Numbered from the stretch's first letter, positions 1 through 8,152 are shown. The stretch: DNA of 64,000 bases from Saccharibacter floricola DSM 15669 (GCF_000378165.1 NZ_KB899335.1:1-64000); one strand, 5' to 3'. Notes: generated by a model from the sequence alone, not told the origin. Numbers and translations are program-made.

Positions 1-226
1 AACCACCAATAGACGGCCTACCAGGGATCAAAATGAACCGAAAGCATCTCCTCCCATACACAGCCAAGGCAGACAAGAGTGCACAGCGCATTCATGATCT
101 CAGGGGAATCGATCGGTCGTTTGCGTCCCTGCCGCTTCGCTTCAGGCATCAAGGGCGCTTACGCTCCCATTATTCATCAGTCACGTCAGACGGATAACGC
201 TTCGTCTTGCGGGTGATTTCGACCAC
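1..226 (-). pseudogene. IS5-family transposase remnant (N-terminal part, window edge)
   Basis: Translating the minus strand by hand gives a typical IS5-family transposase N-terminus of the kind common in acetic acid bacteria. It reads TRKTKRYPSDVTDE, then a stop (TAA at 170-172), WERKR, a one-base deletion near 155, then RPLMPEAKRQGRKRPID, an NALCTLVCLGCVW stretch, HFDPW, another stop (TAG at 18-20) and AVYWW. Each in-frame stop falls where the family usually has Gln (DEQW, PWQTVYWW). The copy is therefore dead: two nonsense changes and one frameshift within about 75 codons. A GTG at 224-226 is the likely old start. The rest of the element lies outside the window, and I found no terminal inverted repeat on the inner side. 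Confidence 0.75.
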
Positions 227-407
227 TCAGCCTTCCTGCTCTGGCGGCCACACCCATAACGTGAACCACGTAAGAAACAGTTTGAAAGCCCACCAAAGCG
301 AATTCCCAAAAGGGCTCTCAGTGAATATGCCAAATCGCCTCGAAAGGCATCTTCTAAACGACGTCTTTTTAAAGAAGCAGAACGCACATCACACACACTT
401 CCTCCCA

Positions 408-719
408 TTATTTACCGTAAGAAGCCTCTGTATCGGTAAGCGATGGATACGCTGGTGGGGGGCCATTCTCTCCACTCCCCCGGATAGGGCGCTGAACCGC
501 TGCAGCTGCTGGCTCTGGTAACGGCGGAATACCGGGAGGCATTATAAAATGCGGCCCTTGAAGCGCGAATTCAGGATGTTTGCGCTGCACGGAAAAAGGT
601 TTACGTGGATATTTCTCTGTCATATCCGCATGTGGCCCTTTAAAAGAAGCACTATCCATAGCACACCCTCCACCTGCCAGCGGAAGCATCATGCAGAATG
701 TTACAACAGAGCGTTTCAT
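408..719 (-). CDS. Small proline-rich lipoprotein
   Basis: The predicted protein is 103 aa if it starts at MKRSVV, which gives a short charged N-terminus, a hydrophobic segment and a lipobox-like LAGGGC. An upstream ATG at 746 would add nine residues before the signal peptide and is less likely. The mature part is short, polar and proline-rich (PPGIPPLPEPAAAA), with no domain I recognise. A lipoprotein tethered to a membrane is inferred from the signal sequence only. It is divergent from the phosphatase gene at 786. The neighbouring insertion sequence remnant means this may be an accessory gene or a shortened one. Confidence 0.55.
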   Translation of the reverse strand: MKRSVVTFCMMLPLAGGGCAMDSASFKGPHADMTEKYPRKPFSVQRKHPEFALQGPHFIMPPGIPPLPEPAAAAVQRPIRGSGENGPPPAYPSLTDTEASYGK

Positions 720-785
720 AACATCGTCCTGTAGCATATTCTGCAAGAGATGAATGTCTCTAAAGCACCATGAAAAGAAAACACC

Positions 786-1457
786 ATGTTCAAGGGTACT
801 CTAACCTCTCCTCAAAAGCGCCTTCACGCTTGGTACGATAGCCTGTTTCATGATCACGCGATTTTTCGCCTTACCTGGACCAATCTCACCCCTGTGGTGG
901 CAGGAAAGATATGGCGTTGCAATCACCCTACCCCAGCACGCCTGCGACATTTGCACAAAAAACTTCATTTAGAATCTGTCATTAATCTCCGCGGGCACCG
1001 TCAATGTGGCTCAGACGCTCTGGCGCGCCATACCTGCCAGTCCCTCAATCTTCCTTATATTGATATGGCATTTGAGAGCCGCAACGCACCGCATAAAGAC
1101 CGTATTCTTCGTTTTTACGACATCTACCAAAAGCTTAATGGTCCCACCCTCCTTCATTGTAAATCAGGAGCAGACCGCACAGGGCTTGCTAGCGGTCTCA
1201 TTATTCTCTTTGAGGGGGGATGTACCCAAGAAGCCCTAAAGCAGCTCCATTGGCGCTTTTTACATTTCAAAGGATCGCGTACCGGCGTACTGGACGCTTT
1301 TTTCTTGCTCTATCAACAAGAAGCAGAAGGGAAAATCCCTTTCATAGACTGGGTGCGCTCTCATTATGATGAAGACGGCCTCCGTACGGCATTCCGAAAA
1401 GACCGTGCCACGACGCTCCTCAGCTCCTTATCCACCAATGTGGGAAAGTTTGGTTAA
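786..1457 (+). CDS. Dual-specificity/tyrosine phosphatase-like protein
   Basis: A 223 aa protein with the cysteine phosphatase signature HCKSGADR (residues 124-131: Cys125, five residues, Arg131) followed by TG, the P-loop of the protein tyrosine/dual-specificity phosphatase superfamily. Upstream features fit the fold: a VINLRG strand near 65-70 and a conserved-looking YIDMAFESRNAPHKD loop at 91-105 that could carry the general acid. No signal peptide or membrane segment is visible, so it should be cytoplasmic. Substrate is unknown; related alphaproteobacterial proteins are often annotated simply as tyrosine phosphatase family. Its stop overlaps the stop of the convergent xre gene by four bases. 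Confidence 0.8.
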   Translation: MFKGTLTSPQKRLHAWYDSLFHDHAIFRLTWTNLTPVVAGKIWRCNHPTPARLRHLHKKLHLESVINLRGHRQCGSDALARHTCQSLNLPYIDMAFESRNAPHKDRILRFYDIYQKLNGPTLLHCKSGADRTGLASGLIILFEGGCTQEALKQLHWRFLHFKGSRTGVLDAFFLLYQQEAEGKIPFIDWVRSHYDEDGLRTAFRKDRATTLLSSLSTNVGKFG

Positions 1458-1900
1458 TCCCCTTTAGAAGAGACACCTGCAATCTTTTCAACCAAATCAA
1501 AAGCATCGCGGCGTACTTTCCCATCGGTAATCCGATAATAAGCCCGCACAAGACGGACCGTCTCGGGGCGCATCAATAGCTTCAAATCAGCGGCATCATA
1601 CGATAAGCCGGCATCCTCCTCCGTCGCCGAAAAAGCTTCTTGCGTTTCAGATAACCCTACAGTCTCTGAAGCAACAGGGTCACCAAAACCCTCAAAGAAA
1701 AAATTAATCGGCACCTGCAAAAAACAGGCAACTTGATAGAGCCTCACCGCCGCCATACGGTTTTTACCATGCTCGTATTTCTGCACTTGCTGAAACGTAA
1801 TGCCTAAAGCGGCCGCAAGCTTCTCCTGCGACAACTTCCGTGCCTTCCGCAAAAGGCGCATCCGTTTACCAATCTGAACATCAGTTAATGATGTGGGCAT
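1454..1900 (-). CDS. XRE-family helix-turn-helix transcriptional regulator
   Basis: A 148 aa DNA-binding protein. The N-terminal HTH_3 domain spans about residues 8-65, with a canonical motif around KLSQEKLAAALGITFQQVQKYE, followed by an SFF-type dimer region (LQVPINFFFEGF). The C-terminal half (LLMRPETVRLVRAYYRI, DLVEKIAG) matches a group of alphaproteobacterial XRE regulators that sit next to lnt. It lies 99 bp downstream of lnt on the same strand and is probably read from the same block or its own promoter in that gap. Target genes cannot be read from the sequence. Confidence 0.88.
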   Translation of the reverse strand: MPTSLTDVQIGKRMRLLRKARKLSQEKLAAALGITFQQVQKYEHGKNRMAAVRLYQVACFLQVPINFFFEGFGDPVASETVGLSETQEAFSATEEDAGLSYDAADLKLLMRPETVRLVRAYYRITDGKVRRDAFDLVEKIAGVSSKGD

Positions 1901-1999
1901 TCTTTATAGCCTTACTCGATAAGGATCACACACATTCCACAACCATATAACAACCTACGCTAATGGTTAATTTACTATTTATTAAATTTTAAGGCGCCA

Positions 2000-3532
2000 T
2001 CAAGGGAAGTCTCGTTTAAAAACACCTCTACTCTTAGAAAGAAAAGAGAATGAGATCAGAAAAAAAGAAACAATCACCACGCCTACATTACTGTAACGAG
2101 AGAATAATGTGGGAGGAAGGGGGGAAGAAATGGATTGAAGAATCGTTTGCTCTCTACCCCAAACTGTTCTTTTCTCTTCATGGCCAACAGCATTATAAGT
2201 TGCTGAAACGCCACGATTATTTGCAAAAATTACAGGTAATCCCTCCTCAACAGCCCGCATTCGCCCTGTCGCCAAATGCTGACGCGGCCCCGCACTATTC
2301 CCATACCACGCATCGTTAGAGATCGTGACGAGCCAATGTGGCCGCTCCCCAGGCGCCACCACAGCTCCTGAAAAAATAATCTCATAACACACCATCGGCC
2401 CGACACGCCCAATATGGGGAAGGTCCCATGTCTTAAGCCCATCACCGGGAGTCAAAACGGCTGGAAGAATATTAAACGGAATAATCCACGGCTGATATTC
2501 CCCAAAAGGTACCAAGCGACTCTTGTCATAAATCGCTTCAAGGGCTCCACCAGCTCCCACAGCTTCTAGGCTATTATACCAATGCCCATCTGCACGACGA
2601 TCAGACCCCACGAGAACAGGTGCCCCTTGGGCAGCATCTGAAATCATGCGTCGTGCAAGCTCATCCTCATCCAAAATCCCCGGGAACGCCGATTCAGGCC
2701 ATACCACAACAACCGAACGTCCTTCAGCCCGCGCCTGAGGTAAGGCTTTCTGCACGCCTTCTGTTGTCTGCGTCAGATAAGATTGGAAATTATGCAGCGC
2801 GTCACCACGACCAAGTACATCGTCTTCAGAAACATTACCTTGCACTAAGACCAAATAAGGGTTGGTAACAGCCTCTGGTCGCACATGATCAAGGCGCCAA
2901 ACCCCAAAGCTGCACCACAGCACTCCCCCAATACACACAACTAAAGCTGCTCGCCGTCCGTGCCATAACGCCAAAGAAGCCAAAACAAGCGCGAGGCCTA
3001 AACCATTCACCCCAACGATACTGGCCGGTTGAATAAGCACATCGCCGATAAAACCTGGCACCTCTAGAGCACTTCCTAACGGGTTCCATGGGAAACCTGA
3101 AAAAAAGAAGACGCGGCTCATATCCGCTAACGTCCAAGCCGCAGAAAATAAGAAAATGCGTGGCCAACCAGAAGGCACCAAACGACATGCCACCGCTGGA
3201 ACAGCGATAAGCGGCGCGATAATAAGAGCCACCCCAGGAGCCGCAAAAGGCACCACCCACCAGAACTCATGCACCCGCGTTAAGATCGCACAGGTGAGCC
3301 AATAAAGCCCGGCTGTGTGGAACCCCATACCAAACAAAAAACCCCACAATGCTGCCCATCGCATTGTAGGGGCTTGAGACGCTGTTTTGTACAAGACAAT
3401 AAGCGCGAACGGTAAAATCGGGAAAGCATAAACCGGCGGCAATGAAAGCGCCGCTGCCGCCCCTGCACACAGCACCAATAACGCCGTTTTCCAGCCTGTA
3501 GCTGAAAAAAGGCGTTTAAAATCAGCGGTCAT
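2000..3532 (-). CDS. lnt: Apolipoprotein N-acyltransferase
   Basis: A 510 aa inner-membrane enzyme that adds the third acyl chain to the N-terminal cysteine of lipoproteins, the last step after Lgt and LspA. About six hydrophobic segments occupy residues 15-210, followed by a nitrilase-type domain. The catalytic triad is visible as Glu280 (WPESAF), Lys337 (YDKSRLVPFGEY) and Cys382 (MVCYEIIF). The typical ISNDAWYG and RAVEEG motifs also occur. Length matches the family. It is nine bases downstream of olsB. This window also holds lspA and several lipoproteins that Lnt would mature. Confidence 0.97.
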   Translation of the reverse strand: MTADFKRLFSATGWKTALLVLCAGAAAALSLPPVYAFPILPFALIVLYKTASQAPTMRWAALWGFLFGMGFHTAGLYWLTCAILTRVHEFWWVVPFAAPGVALIIAPLIAVPAVACRLVPSGWPRIFLFSAAWTLADMSRVFFFSGFPWNPLGSALEVPGFIGDVLIQPASIVGVNGLGLALVLASLALWHGRRAALVVCIGGVLWCSFGVWRLDHVRPEAVTNPYLVLVQGNVSEDDVLGRGDALHNFQSYLTQTTEGVQKALPQARAEGRSVVVVWPESAFPGILDEDELARRMISDAAQGAPVLVGSDRRADGHWYNSLEAVGAGGALEAIYDKSRLVPFGEYQPWIIPFNILPAVLTPGDGLKTWDLPHIGRVGPMVCYEIIFSGAVVAPGERPHWLVTISNDAWYGNSAGPRQHLATGRMRAVEEGLPVIFANNRGVSATYNAVGHEEKRTVWGREQTILQSISSPLPPTLFSRYSNVGVVIVSFFLISFSFLSKSRGVFKRDFP

Positions 3533-3541
3533 AGGGTCGTC

Positions 3542-4477
3542 TTAATCCAGAGCATCTCGTAAACGACGCTCATAATGGCGATAATATTTATCGGCAAGAA
3601 GCTCACTTTTCACCAATACCGCAACATCAGTCGTGTTGAATTGCTCATCAACGACAGCGCCGTCCCCAACATAACCTCCCAACCGGAGATAGCCCTTAAT
3701 GAGGGGAGGAAGTTTGCTAAGACAAGCCCGCCGATCGAGGTGCAACGGGTCAGTGCGCTGCATCTCCACATAACGTTCGGGCAAAGCCTTTACCCGTAGA
3801 GCAGGTGGCGCCAAATGATTATAATAAAGCCACGTCAGCTCATCACCCAAAGCATCTGGTGATGTGCCATGTAAGCTTGCACAGCCAAACAACACATCAA
3901 TGTGATGAAGGAAGATATAAGAGGCAATCCCACGCCACAAAAGCTGCATCACCGCGCGCCCACGATATTCAGGCGCAACGCATGAGCGACCAACTTCTAA
4001 AATCCGACCCGGAAATTCAGTCAGGCACGAAATGTCATATTCCGCAGATGAATAGAAACCACCTGTTTTCGCAGCCACATCAGAACGCAACAGACGATAC
4101 GTCCCTACCACACCCTCCGCACCGGATGAACGGGCATGGTCAATCACCAACAAATGATCCGCCGCCTCATCGAAAGGGTCAACGTCACGACGCGTCCTCA
4201 GGGCTTTTTCATCAGGACGCGCGCCCATTTCCTCAAAGAAGACACGGTAACGCAGAGCCTGCGCGGCATCACGCTCTGCTTCCGTCGTCGCAAGACGCAC
4301 ACCGAGGCTCCCTCCCCTTAACTCCTGAAATCCGCCATCACGGTTCAGAGAGAGGGTCGCCAAAGTTTCCATTTGTTTCCGCGCCGTTTCACTACTCCTG
4401 AGCTGAACACCCGCCCCTGCTTCAGGAAGAGTAGACACCACATCATTTGAAAACTTTGGCACAGTCTCACCGGTCAT
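3542..4477 (-). CDS. olsB: L-ornithine N-alpha-acyltransferase (OlsB-like, GNAT)
   Basis: A 311 aa protein matching the hemolysin/OlsB acyltransferase family, which transfers a 3-hydroxyacyl group from acyl carrier protein to ornithine, the first step of ornithine lipid synthesis. Recognisable parts are LRYRVFFEEM (about 75-84), DHLLVID (about 107-113), and the EVGRSCVAPEYRGRAVMQLLW acyl-donor region (161-181), then FGCASLHG. No membrane span is needed; these enzymes act at the inner face. No olsA-like partner is in the window. Ornithine lipids are common in acetic acid bacteria. It sits between fur and lnt in a same-strand run. Confidence 0.88.
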   Translation of the reverse strand: MTGETVPKFSNDVVSTLPEAGAGVQLRSSETARKQMETLATLSLNRDGGFQELRGGSLGVRLATTEAERDAAQALRYRVFFEEMGARPDEKALRTRRDVDPFDEAADHLLVIDHARSSGAEGVVGTYRLLRSDVAAKTGGFYSSAEYDISCLTEFPGRILEVGRSCVAPEYRGRAVMQLLWRGIASYIFLHHIDVLFGCASLHGTSPDALGDELTWLYYNHLAPPALRVKALPERYVEMQRTDPLHLDRRACLSKLPPLIKGYLRLGGYVGDGAVVDEQFNTTDVAVLVKSELLADKYYRHYERRLRDALD

Positions 4478-4510
4478 TCATGATCATCCTTCGTCTGGAG
4501 ACGATATGGC

Positions 4511-5029
4511 CTATACGGACTTCTTACCCTCTGAGGAGGTATTCTTTCCTTCATCCGCGGTCGCACCTTTCTCAGCACGACCAAACAGCTCTGCTCTATG
4601 AGAAACTAGATCAAACCCCAGCTTCTTTGCAATCTGCGACAAGAGCGAGACGAGCTCTTCATTCTCAAACTCGATGACACGTCCACTATCAATGTCAATG
4701 AGATGATAATGACAGCCGTTTTCACTCGCCTCATACCGCGCGCGCCCACCGCCAAAATCGCGGCGTTCCAGAATCCCGCGTTCTTCCAGCAAACGAACCG
4801 TCCGATAAACAGTCGCCACCGAAATGCGGTTATCAAGAGCCGACGCCCGCCGATAGAGCTCCTCCACATCAGGATGATCATCGGCCTCAGAGAGAACATG
4901 GGCAATCACACGGCGCTGACCCGTCATCTTCAGCCCGCTTTTGACACAAAGACGCGCAATGGGAGAATCTCCCACCACACTCTTAGAGGAAGAGCGAGGA
5001 CGCTCCGTATTTTTTGTGCTTACCACCAT
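4511..5029 (-). CDS. fur: Fur-family metal-responsive repressor
   Basis: A 172 aa Fur-family regulator: winged helix at about 28-95 with ATVYRTVRLLEERG (72-85), then a dimer/metal domain with HYHLIDIDSGRVIEFENEE. The structural-zinc CxxC pair of gammaproteobacterial Fur is replaced by DIDSG, as is usual in alphaproteobacterial Fur/Mur proteins, so iron versus manganese sensing cannot be decided here. Residues 1-22 and 155-172 form polar tails. It is flanked by mucR upstream and olsB downstream on the same strand, so co-transcription is likely. No clear Fur box was identified in its promoter. Confidence 0.9.
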   Translation of the reverse strand: MVVSTKNTERPRSSSKSVVGDSPIARLCVKSGLKMTGQRRVIAHVLSEADDHPDVEELYRRASALDNRISVATVYRTVRLLEERGILERRDFGGGRARYEASENGCHYHLIDIDSGRVIEFENEELVSLLSQIAKKLGFDLVSHRAELFGRAEKGATADEGKNTSSEGKKSV

Positions 5030-5126
5030 AGCTGAGGACTTATCCGATCAAGAACCGACTTGTCCAACCCCAAAAACACACAAGAACCATATTTTCCAGC
5101 TCAGTGGTGCTCTTGGGGCCAGATCA

Positions 5127-5534
5127 TCAATCTTCGCGGCGACGTCCCAAACCGATTCGACGAGCCAAAGAAGAACGATGGCTTGCGTAATTTGGTGCCA
5201 CCATAGGATATTCTGCTGGAAGCCCCCAGCGCTCACGGTATTCTTGTGGCGTCATGTTGTACGCTGTTTTCAAATGGCGCCGTAGAAGCTTCAACTTCTT
5301 CCCATCTTCCAGGCAGATAATGTAATCTGGGAAAACGGACTTACGCGGCGGCACCGCTGGAACAGGTTTCTCTGGTGCTGCCTCTGCAGGGGCTCCTGCA
5401 CCAGAAAGGGCTGCATGCACAGACCGAACGAGTTCTGGTAGTGCATCAGAAGGGACATCATGGCTGCTCACATAAGCGGTAACGATCTGCGCTGTCAGCT
5501 GCCGTAGCCCCGGGAAGTCAGACTCTGTCGACAT
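5127..5534 (-). CDS. mucR: MucR/Ros-family zinc-finger-like transcriptional regulator
   Basis: A 135 aa protein of the Ros/MucR family, global regulators of surface polysaccharide, motility and cell-cycle genes in alphaproteobacteria. The N-terminal half (LTAQIVTAYVSSHDVP...LPELVRSVH) is the oligomerisation part. The DNA-binding part is C-LEDGKKLKLLRRHLKTAYNMTPQEYRERW (from Cys74) followed by PMVAPNYASHRSSLARRIGLG. Cys74 and His87 are present, but the second Cys of Ros (CLEC) is Asp77 and the last His position holds Tyr/Asn, so the zinc site is incomplete. Two palindromes lie directly upstream (5535-5545 and 5578-5593), consistent with autoregulation. Confidence 0.93.
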   Translation of the reverse strand: MSTESDFPGLRQLTAQIVTAYVSSHDVPSDALPELVRSVHAALSGAGAPAEAAPEKPVPAVPPRKSVFPDYIICLEDGKKLKLLRRHLKTAYNMTPQEYRERWGLPAEYPMVAPNYASHRSSLARRIGLGRRRED

Positions 5535-5593
5535 ATAGTAACTATCTCCACATATTTTATATATTTCTCTATCCGATGTAGTTAGATAACTAC
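5535..5593. promoter_or_regulatory. Two palindromes in the mucR/tusA-like divergent promoter
   Basis: The AT-rich gap between mucR (minus) and the tusA-like gene (plus) holds ATAGTAACTAT (5535-5545, arms of five) and GTAGTTAGATAACTAC (5578-5593, perfect arms of seven around GA). MucR-type proteins are known to bind AT-rich sites with TpA steps, so autoregulation is a reasonable inference. The palindromes are seen directly; the binding protein is not known. Confidence 0.45.
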
Positions 5594-5641
5594 AAGAAAA
5601 AAACCCTCATTCTACCTATAAAATGAAAAAATAGGTCTCTC

Positions 5642-5884
5642 ATGACAGATAACATACTGAACTTCCTTGATATATCTCACTTATCGTGCCCTCTCAGCAG
5701 TGTTCATGTACGATTACGACTTGATAAAATCCCTAATAATAGCTTTTTAACGATCTCACTTCATGGAAAAGAAACTTATAATAGTATTAGGTCTCTCCTA
5801 TCAGCACTTCATTATCCTATTATTCAAATCAAAGAGCCCTCAGAAGGACGTCAAAATTACTTTGTTACGGTGAAGAAAACCTAA
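5642..5884 (+). CDS. TusA/SirA-family sulfurtransferase-like protein
   Basis: An 80 aa protein with the layout of TusA-type sulfur carriers: LDISHLSCPLS (residues 9-19) matches the LDxxGLxCPxP active-site segment with Cys16 as the sulfur-carrying residue, followed by a strand and a helix of the expected size. The motif is CPLS rather than CPEP. Family members relay persulfide sulfur for tRNA thiolation or molybdenum cofactor work; partners are not nearby. The gene is more AT-rich than its neighbours. Its last 20 bases overlap the end of the convergent rimI gene. Confidence 0.62.
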   Translation: MTDNILNFLDISHLSCPLSSVHVRLRLDKIPNNSFLTISLHGKETYNSIRSLLSALHYPIIQIKEPSEGRQNYFVTVKKT

Positions 5885-6329
5885 GCACGCGCGCATCCTC
5901 TCCGTTAGGATAATAGCGCTTTCGAGACCCTACTTGAGTAAAACCTAGTGATGAATACAGATGAAACGCTTTGTTATTCGTCACCTTAACTTCAAGAAAA
6001 ATAACGGCATTTTCTAAAAGAACCTGCGCCATAAACTCTACCATAAGCGCACGGCCTATTCCCCGCCCTCGTCTTTGTGGATGCACCCCTAATGTTAAGA
6101 CCTCATACTCTCCAGCCACATAATGAACGAGCAAAAGGCCAATGAGGGCTTCGCCCATATATGCCCCCCATCCTGATGTCCCGCTCATAGACAAAAGCTG
6201 TGCAAAGGCCTCTTCACTCCACTGCTCCTCCCCTAAGAAACAGTCTTTATGAAGCTTTGCCAAACAAGACGAGGCGTCTTGCTCAAACGGTACAATATCA
6301 ACATGCAGGCCTGTGACCGCGCGGCTCAT
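5865..6329 (-). CDS. rimI: Ribosomal protein S18-alanine N-acetyltransferase
   Basis: A 154 aa GNAT enzyme. The acetyl-CoA loop is QRRGRGIGRAL (85-95), followed by LEVKVTNNKAFHLYSSLGF and a C-terminal RKRYYPNGEDARVL segment typical of RimI, which acetylates the N-terminal alanine of ribosomal protein S18. Its start overlaps the tsaB stop by four bases (6326-6329), an arrangement of tsaB-rimI seen in many bacteria and the main reason to prefer RimI over another GNAT. The 3' end overlaps the convergent tusA-like gene. Confidence 0.92.
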   Translation of the reverse strand: MSRAVTGLHVDIVPFEQDASSCLAKLHKDCFLGEEQWSEEAFAQLLSMSGTSGWGAYMGEALIGLLLVHYVAGEYEVLTLGVHPQRRGRGIGRALMVEFMAQVLLENAVIFLEVKVTNNKAFHLYSSLGFTQVGSRKRYYPNGEDARVLRFSSP

Positions 6330-7003
6330 CGCTGAGGGGCTGGGCGCAACCCACCAGCTGGCAACTTCGCTTCAGGAGGATCAATATAAAGCGGCATAAG
6401 AGACCTCTCTTCCGCCGATAACGCCGCTCTTAAAATACCAACAGCACTTGGCGCGACACAATCCACAATCTCAGGGCCGCTTGTGTCTTCATGCCATCGT
6501 GAAAACTCAGCCACATGATCCACACCCGACACAGCGTCCCCCGCAAGAGCAGACCATGGGCGTTCTTGTGCTTCTGTGACTGTAAGAGCATACGGCGCCC
6601 CTTCGGCAGGATCGACGAACACACGCCCACGTCGGGCCAAACACATCACCGTTACGTCAGCTCGCTGCACCGTCTCCCGCACCGCGTCACCCAAGCACAC
6701 GCCAACACGCTGACAGCCCCAACCCCGGGCCAACCCAGAGGCCAAGGACAAAGACGCACGCAGACCCGTAAAAGAGCCCGGCCCAATAATGGCCGCCACG
6801 AGTTCCGGTGGCTGCTCCCAACCGGCTGTCTTTAAAAGAGCCTGCACGGCTGGAGCAAATTTTTCTGCTGCCCCACGCCCAGCCATAATCTGCGAGGAAA
6901 CGCAACGCTCCCCTTCCAACAGAGCAATCAGATTACTCTGCCCGCGCCCGGCACCAGCCCCATTCATGACCAAAGAACGCGCTGGCATTACAGACACAGA
7001 CAC
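6326..7003 (-). CDS. tsaB: tRNA t6A biosynthesis protein TsaB
   Basis: A 225 aa ASKHA-fold protein with GPGSFTGLRASLSLASGLARG (from residue 74), the hallmark of TsaB. TsaB dimerises with TsaD and, with TsaE, makes N6-threonylcarbamoyladenosine at position 37 of ANN-decoding tRNAs. The N-terminal nucleotide-binding strand is unusual (SLVMNGAGAG rather than ILxIDTA), as is common for the degenerate TsaB subunit. It overlaps the 3' end of the rutE-like gene by 16 bases and rimI by four, so the three are probably translated from one message. Confidence 0.93.
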   Translation of the reverse strand: MSVSVMPARSLVMNGAGAGRGQSNLIALLEGERCVSSQIMAGRGAAEKFAPAVQALLKTAGWEQPPELVAAIIGPGSFTGLRASLSLASGLARGWGCQRVGVCLGDAVRETVQRADVTVMCLARRGRVFVDPAEGAPYALTVTEAQERPWSALAGDAVSGVDHVAEFSRWHEDTSGPEIVDCVAPSAVGILRAALSAEERSLMPLYIDPPEAKLPAGGLRPAPQR

Positions 7004-7581
7004 GCCTCCTCAAAGCTCAGCCGAGGCGCACGTTCAGGCAAAGGGGCAGCATCTTCAGCTGGATAACCCAAAGCGACCAAGAAATTCGCTCGCCAGCCTT
7101 GCTCACGGAAGAAACGCTCTTCCACCATCAAAGAATCGAAGCCAGACATCGGAAGAACATCAAGGCCCAGCATACGCGCGGCAAGGATGAAATATCCCCC
7201 TTGTAGAGTGCCGTTACGAAAAGCTGTTTCCTCACTCAAACCAACATCAGCAGCAAACCAATCACGTAAACCTGGCAAAGTGCCCACCCGAGGGAGCTGT
7301 TCAAAAAACATCGGGTCATGACCAATGATCGCCACGACAGGCGCACTTAAAGCACGCTCCACATTTCCAGCTGACAAAGCAGGCCGCAAAGGCTCTTTCG
7401 CATCATCTGTTGTTAAAAACGCAAAGCGCCCTGGCGTACAATTCCCAGACGTTGGCCCCATTTTCACAAGGTCATACAGACGGCGCAAAACGTCTTCCTC
7501 AACAGGACGAGATGATAAATCCCGCGGCGTGCGACGTTCCGTGAACAACGCCTCCCAAGAAGCCTCGTTTTGCGTCATCAT
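6988..7581 (-). CDS. rutE: Malonic semialdehyde reductase (RutE-type nitroreductase)
   Basis: A 197 aa member of the flavin nitroreductase fold, closest in layout to RutE/HadB. It has an RRTPRDLSSRPVEEDVLRRLYDL start, the FMN-binding MGPTSGNCTPGRF (about 41-53), and the C-terminal GYP segment. RutE reduces malonic semialdehyde from pyrimidine degradation, but no other rut genes are here, so the true substrate may be another aldehyde or a nitro/quinone compound. It lies eight bases downstream of nfu and overlaps tsaB. Confidence 0.83.
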   Translation of the reverse strand: MMTQNEASWEALFTERRTPRDLSSRPVEEDVLRRLYDLVKMGPTSGNCTPGRFAFLTTDDAKEPLRPALSAGNVERALSAPVVAIIGHDPMFFEQLPRVGTLPGLRDWFAADVGLSEETAFRNGTLQGGYFILAARMLGLDVLPMSGFDSLMVEERFFREQGWRANFLVALGYPAEDAAPLPERAPRLSFEEACLCL

Positions 7582-7588
7582 TTCAGTC

Positions 7589-8152
7589 CTACTCCTCTAC
7601 CGCCTCCACGCCTTCAACTTCAGGCACGTAGTGGCGCAACATGTTTTCAACACCATGACGTAAGGTCGCCCGAGATGACGGGCACCCCGAACATGCGCCC
7701 TGCATGGCAAGATAGACAATACCATCACGATAACCACGGAAGGCAATATCACCACCATCACCAGCTACAGCAGGACGCACCCGTGTATCTAAAAGCTCAC
7801 GCACACGAGAGACAACCTCTTCGTCCTCGGGAGCGATCTGAATGGAAGGTTCCACATCTGGACGTGTTAACGCCTCTTTCCCAGAAGCGAAAAACTCTGT
7901 GAGCACGGTCAGCACAAGCGGGCGAACCTCTGGCCATGATTGATCCTCAACCTTGGTCACAGACACAAAGTCCTCACCAAGGAAGACACGCTGCACTTCA
8001 GGGAGAGCAAACAGCATTTCAGCTAAAGGGGACACCCCTTTCGCGGCATCGGCATGAGCAAAGTCAACAGGCTCCTGAGCCCCTGTCACATCACGACCCG
8101 GCAAAAACTTTAATGTTGCCGGATTTGGCGTGTCTTCCGTCTCAATTAACAT
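7589..8152 (-). CDS. nfu: Nfu-type Fe-S cluster scaffold/carrier
   Basis: A 187 aa protein with an N-terminal Nfu domain (MLIETEDTPNPATLKFLPG, about 1-90) and a C-terminal NifU-like domain (about 108-180) with the cluster ligands CSGC (Cys154, Cys157). It holds or transfers 4Fe-4S clusters to target proteins. I chose the ATG at 8152 because MLIETEDTPNPATLKF is the conserved family start; the ATG at 8179 adds nine unrelated residues. It is the first gene of the nfu-rutE-tsaB-rimI run. An IscR-type palindrome sits 84 bp upstream (8236-8250). Confidence 0.94.
   Translation of the reverse strand: MLIETEDTPNPATLKFLPGRDVTGAQEPVDFAHADAAKGVSPLAEMLFALPEVQRVFLGEDFVSVTKVEDQSWPEVRPLVLTVLTEFFASGKEALTRPDVEPSIQIAPEDEEVVSRVRELLDTRVRPAVAGDGGDIAFRGYRDGIVYLAMQGACSGCPSSRATLRHGVENMLRHYVPEVEGVEAVEE

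Noticed and set aside
227-407. Possible continuation of the insertion sequence or a short gene
   Set aside because: No terminal inverted repeat and no coding frame with family features was found.
3805-4401. 198-codon plus-strand frame opposite olsB
   Set aside because: His/Pro/Arg-rich shadow; olsB motifs are clear on the minus strand.
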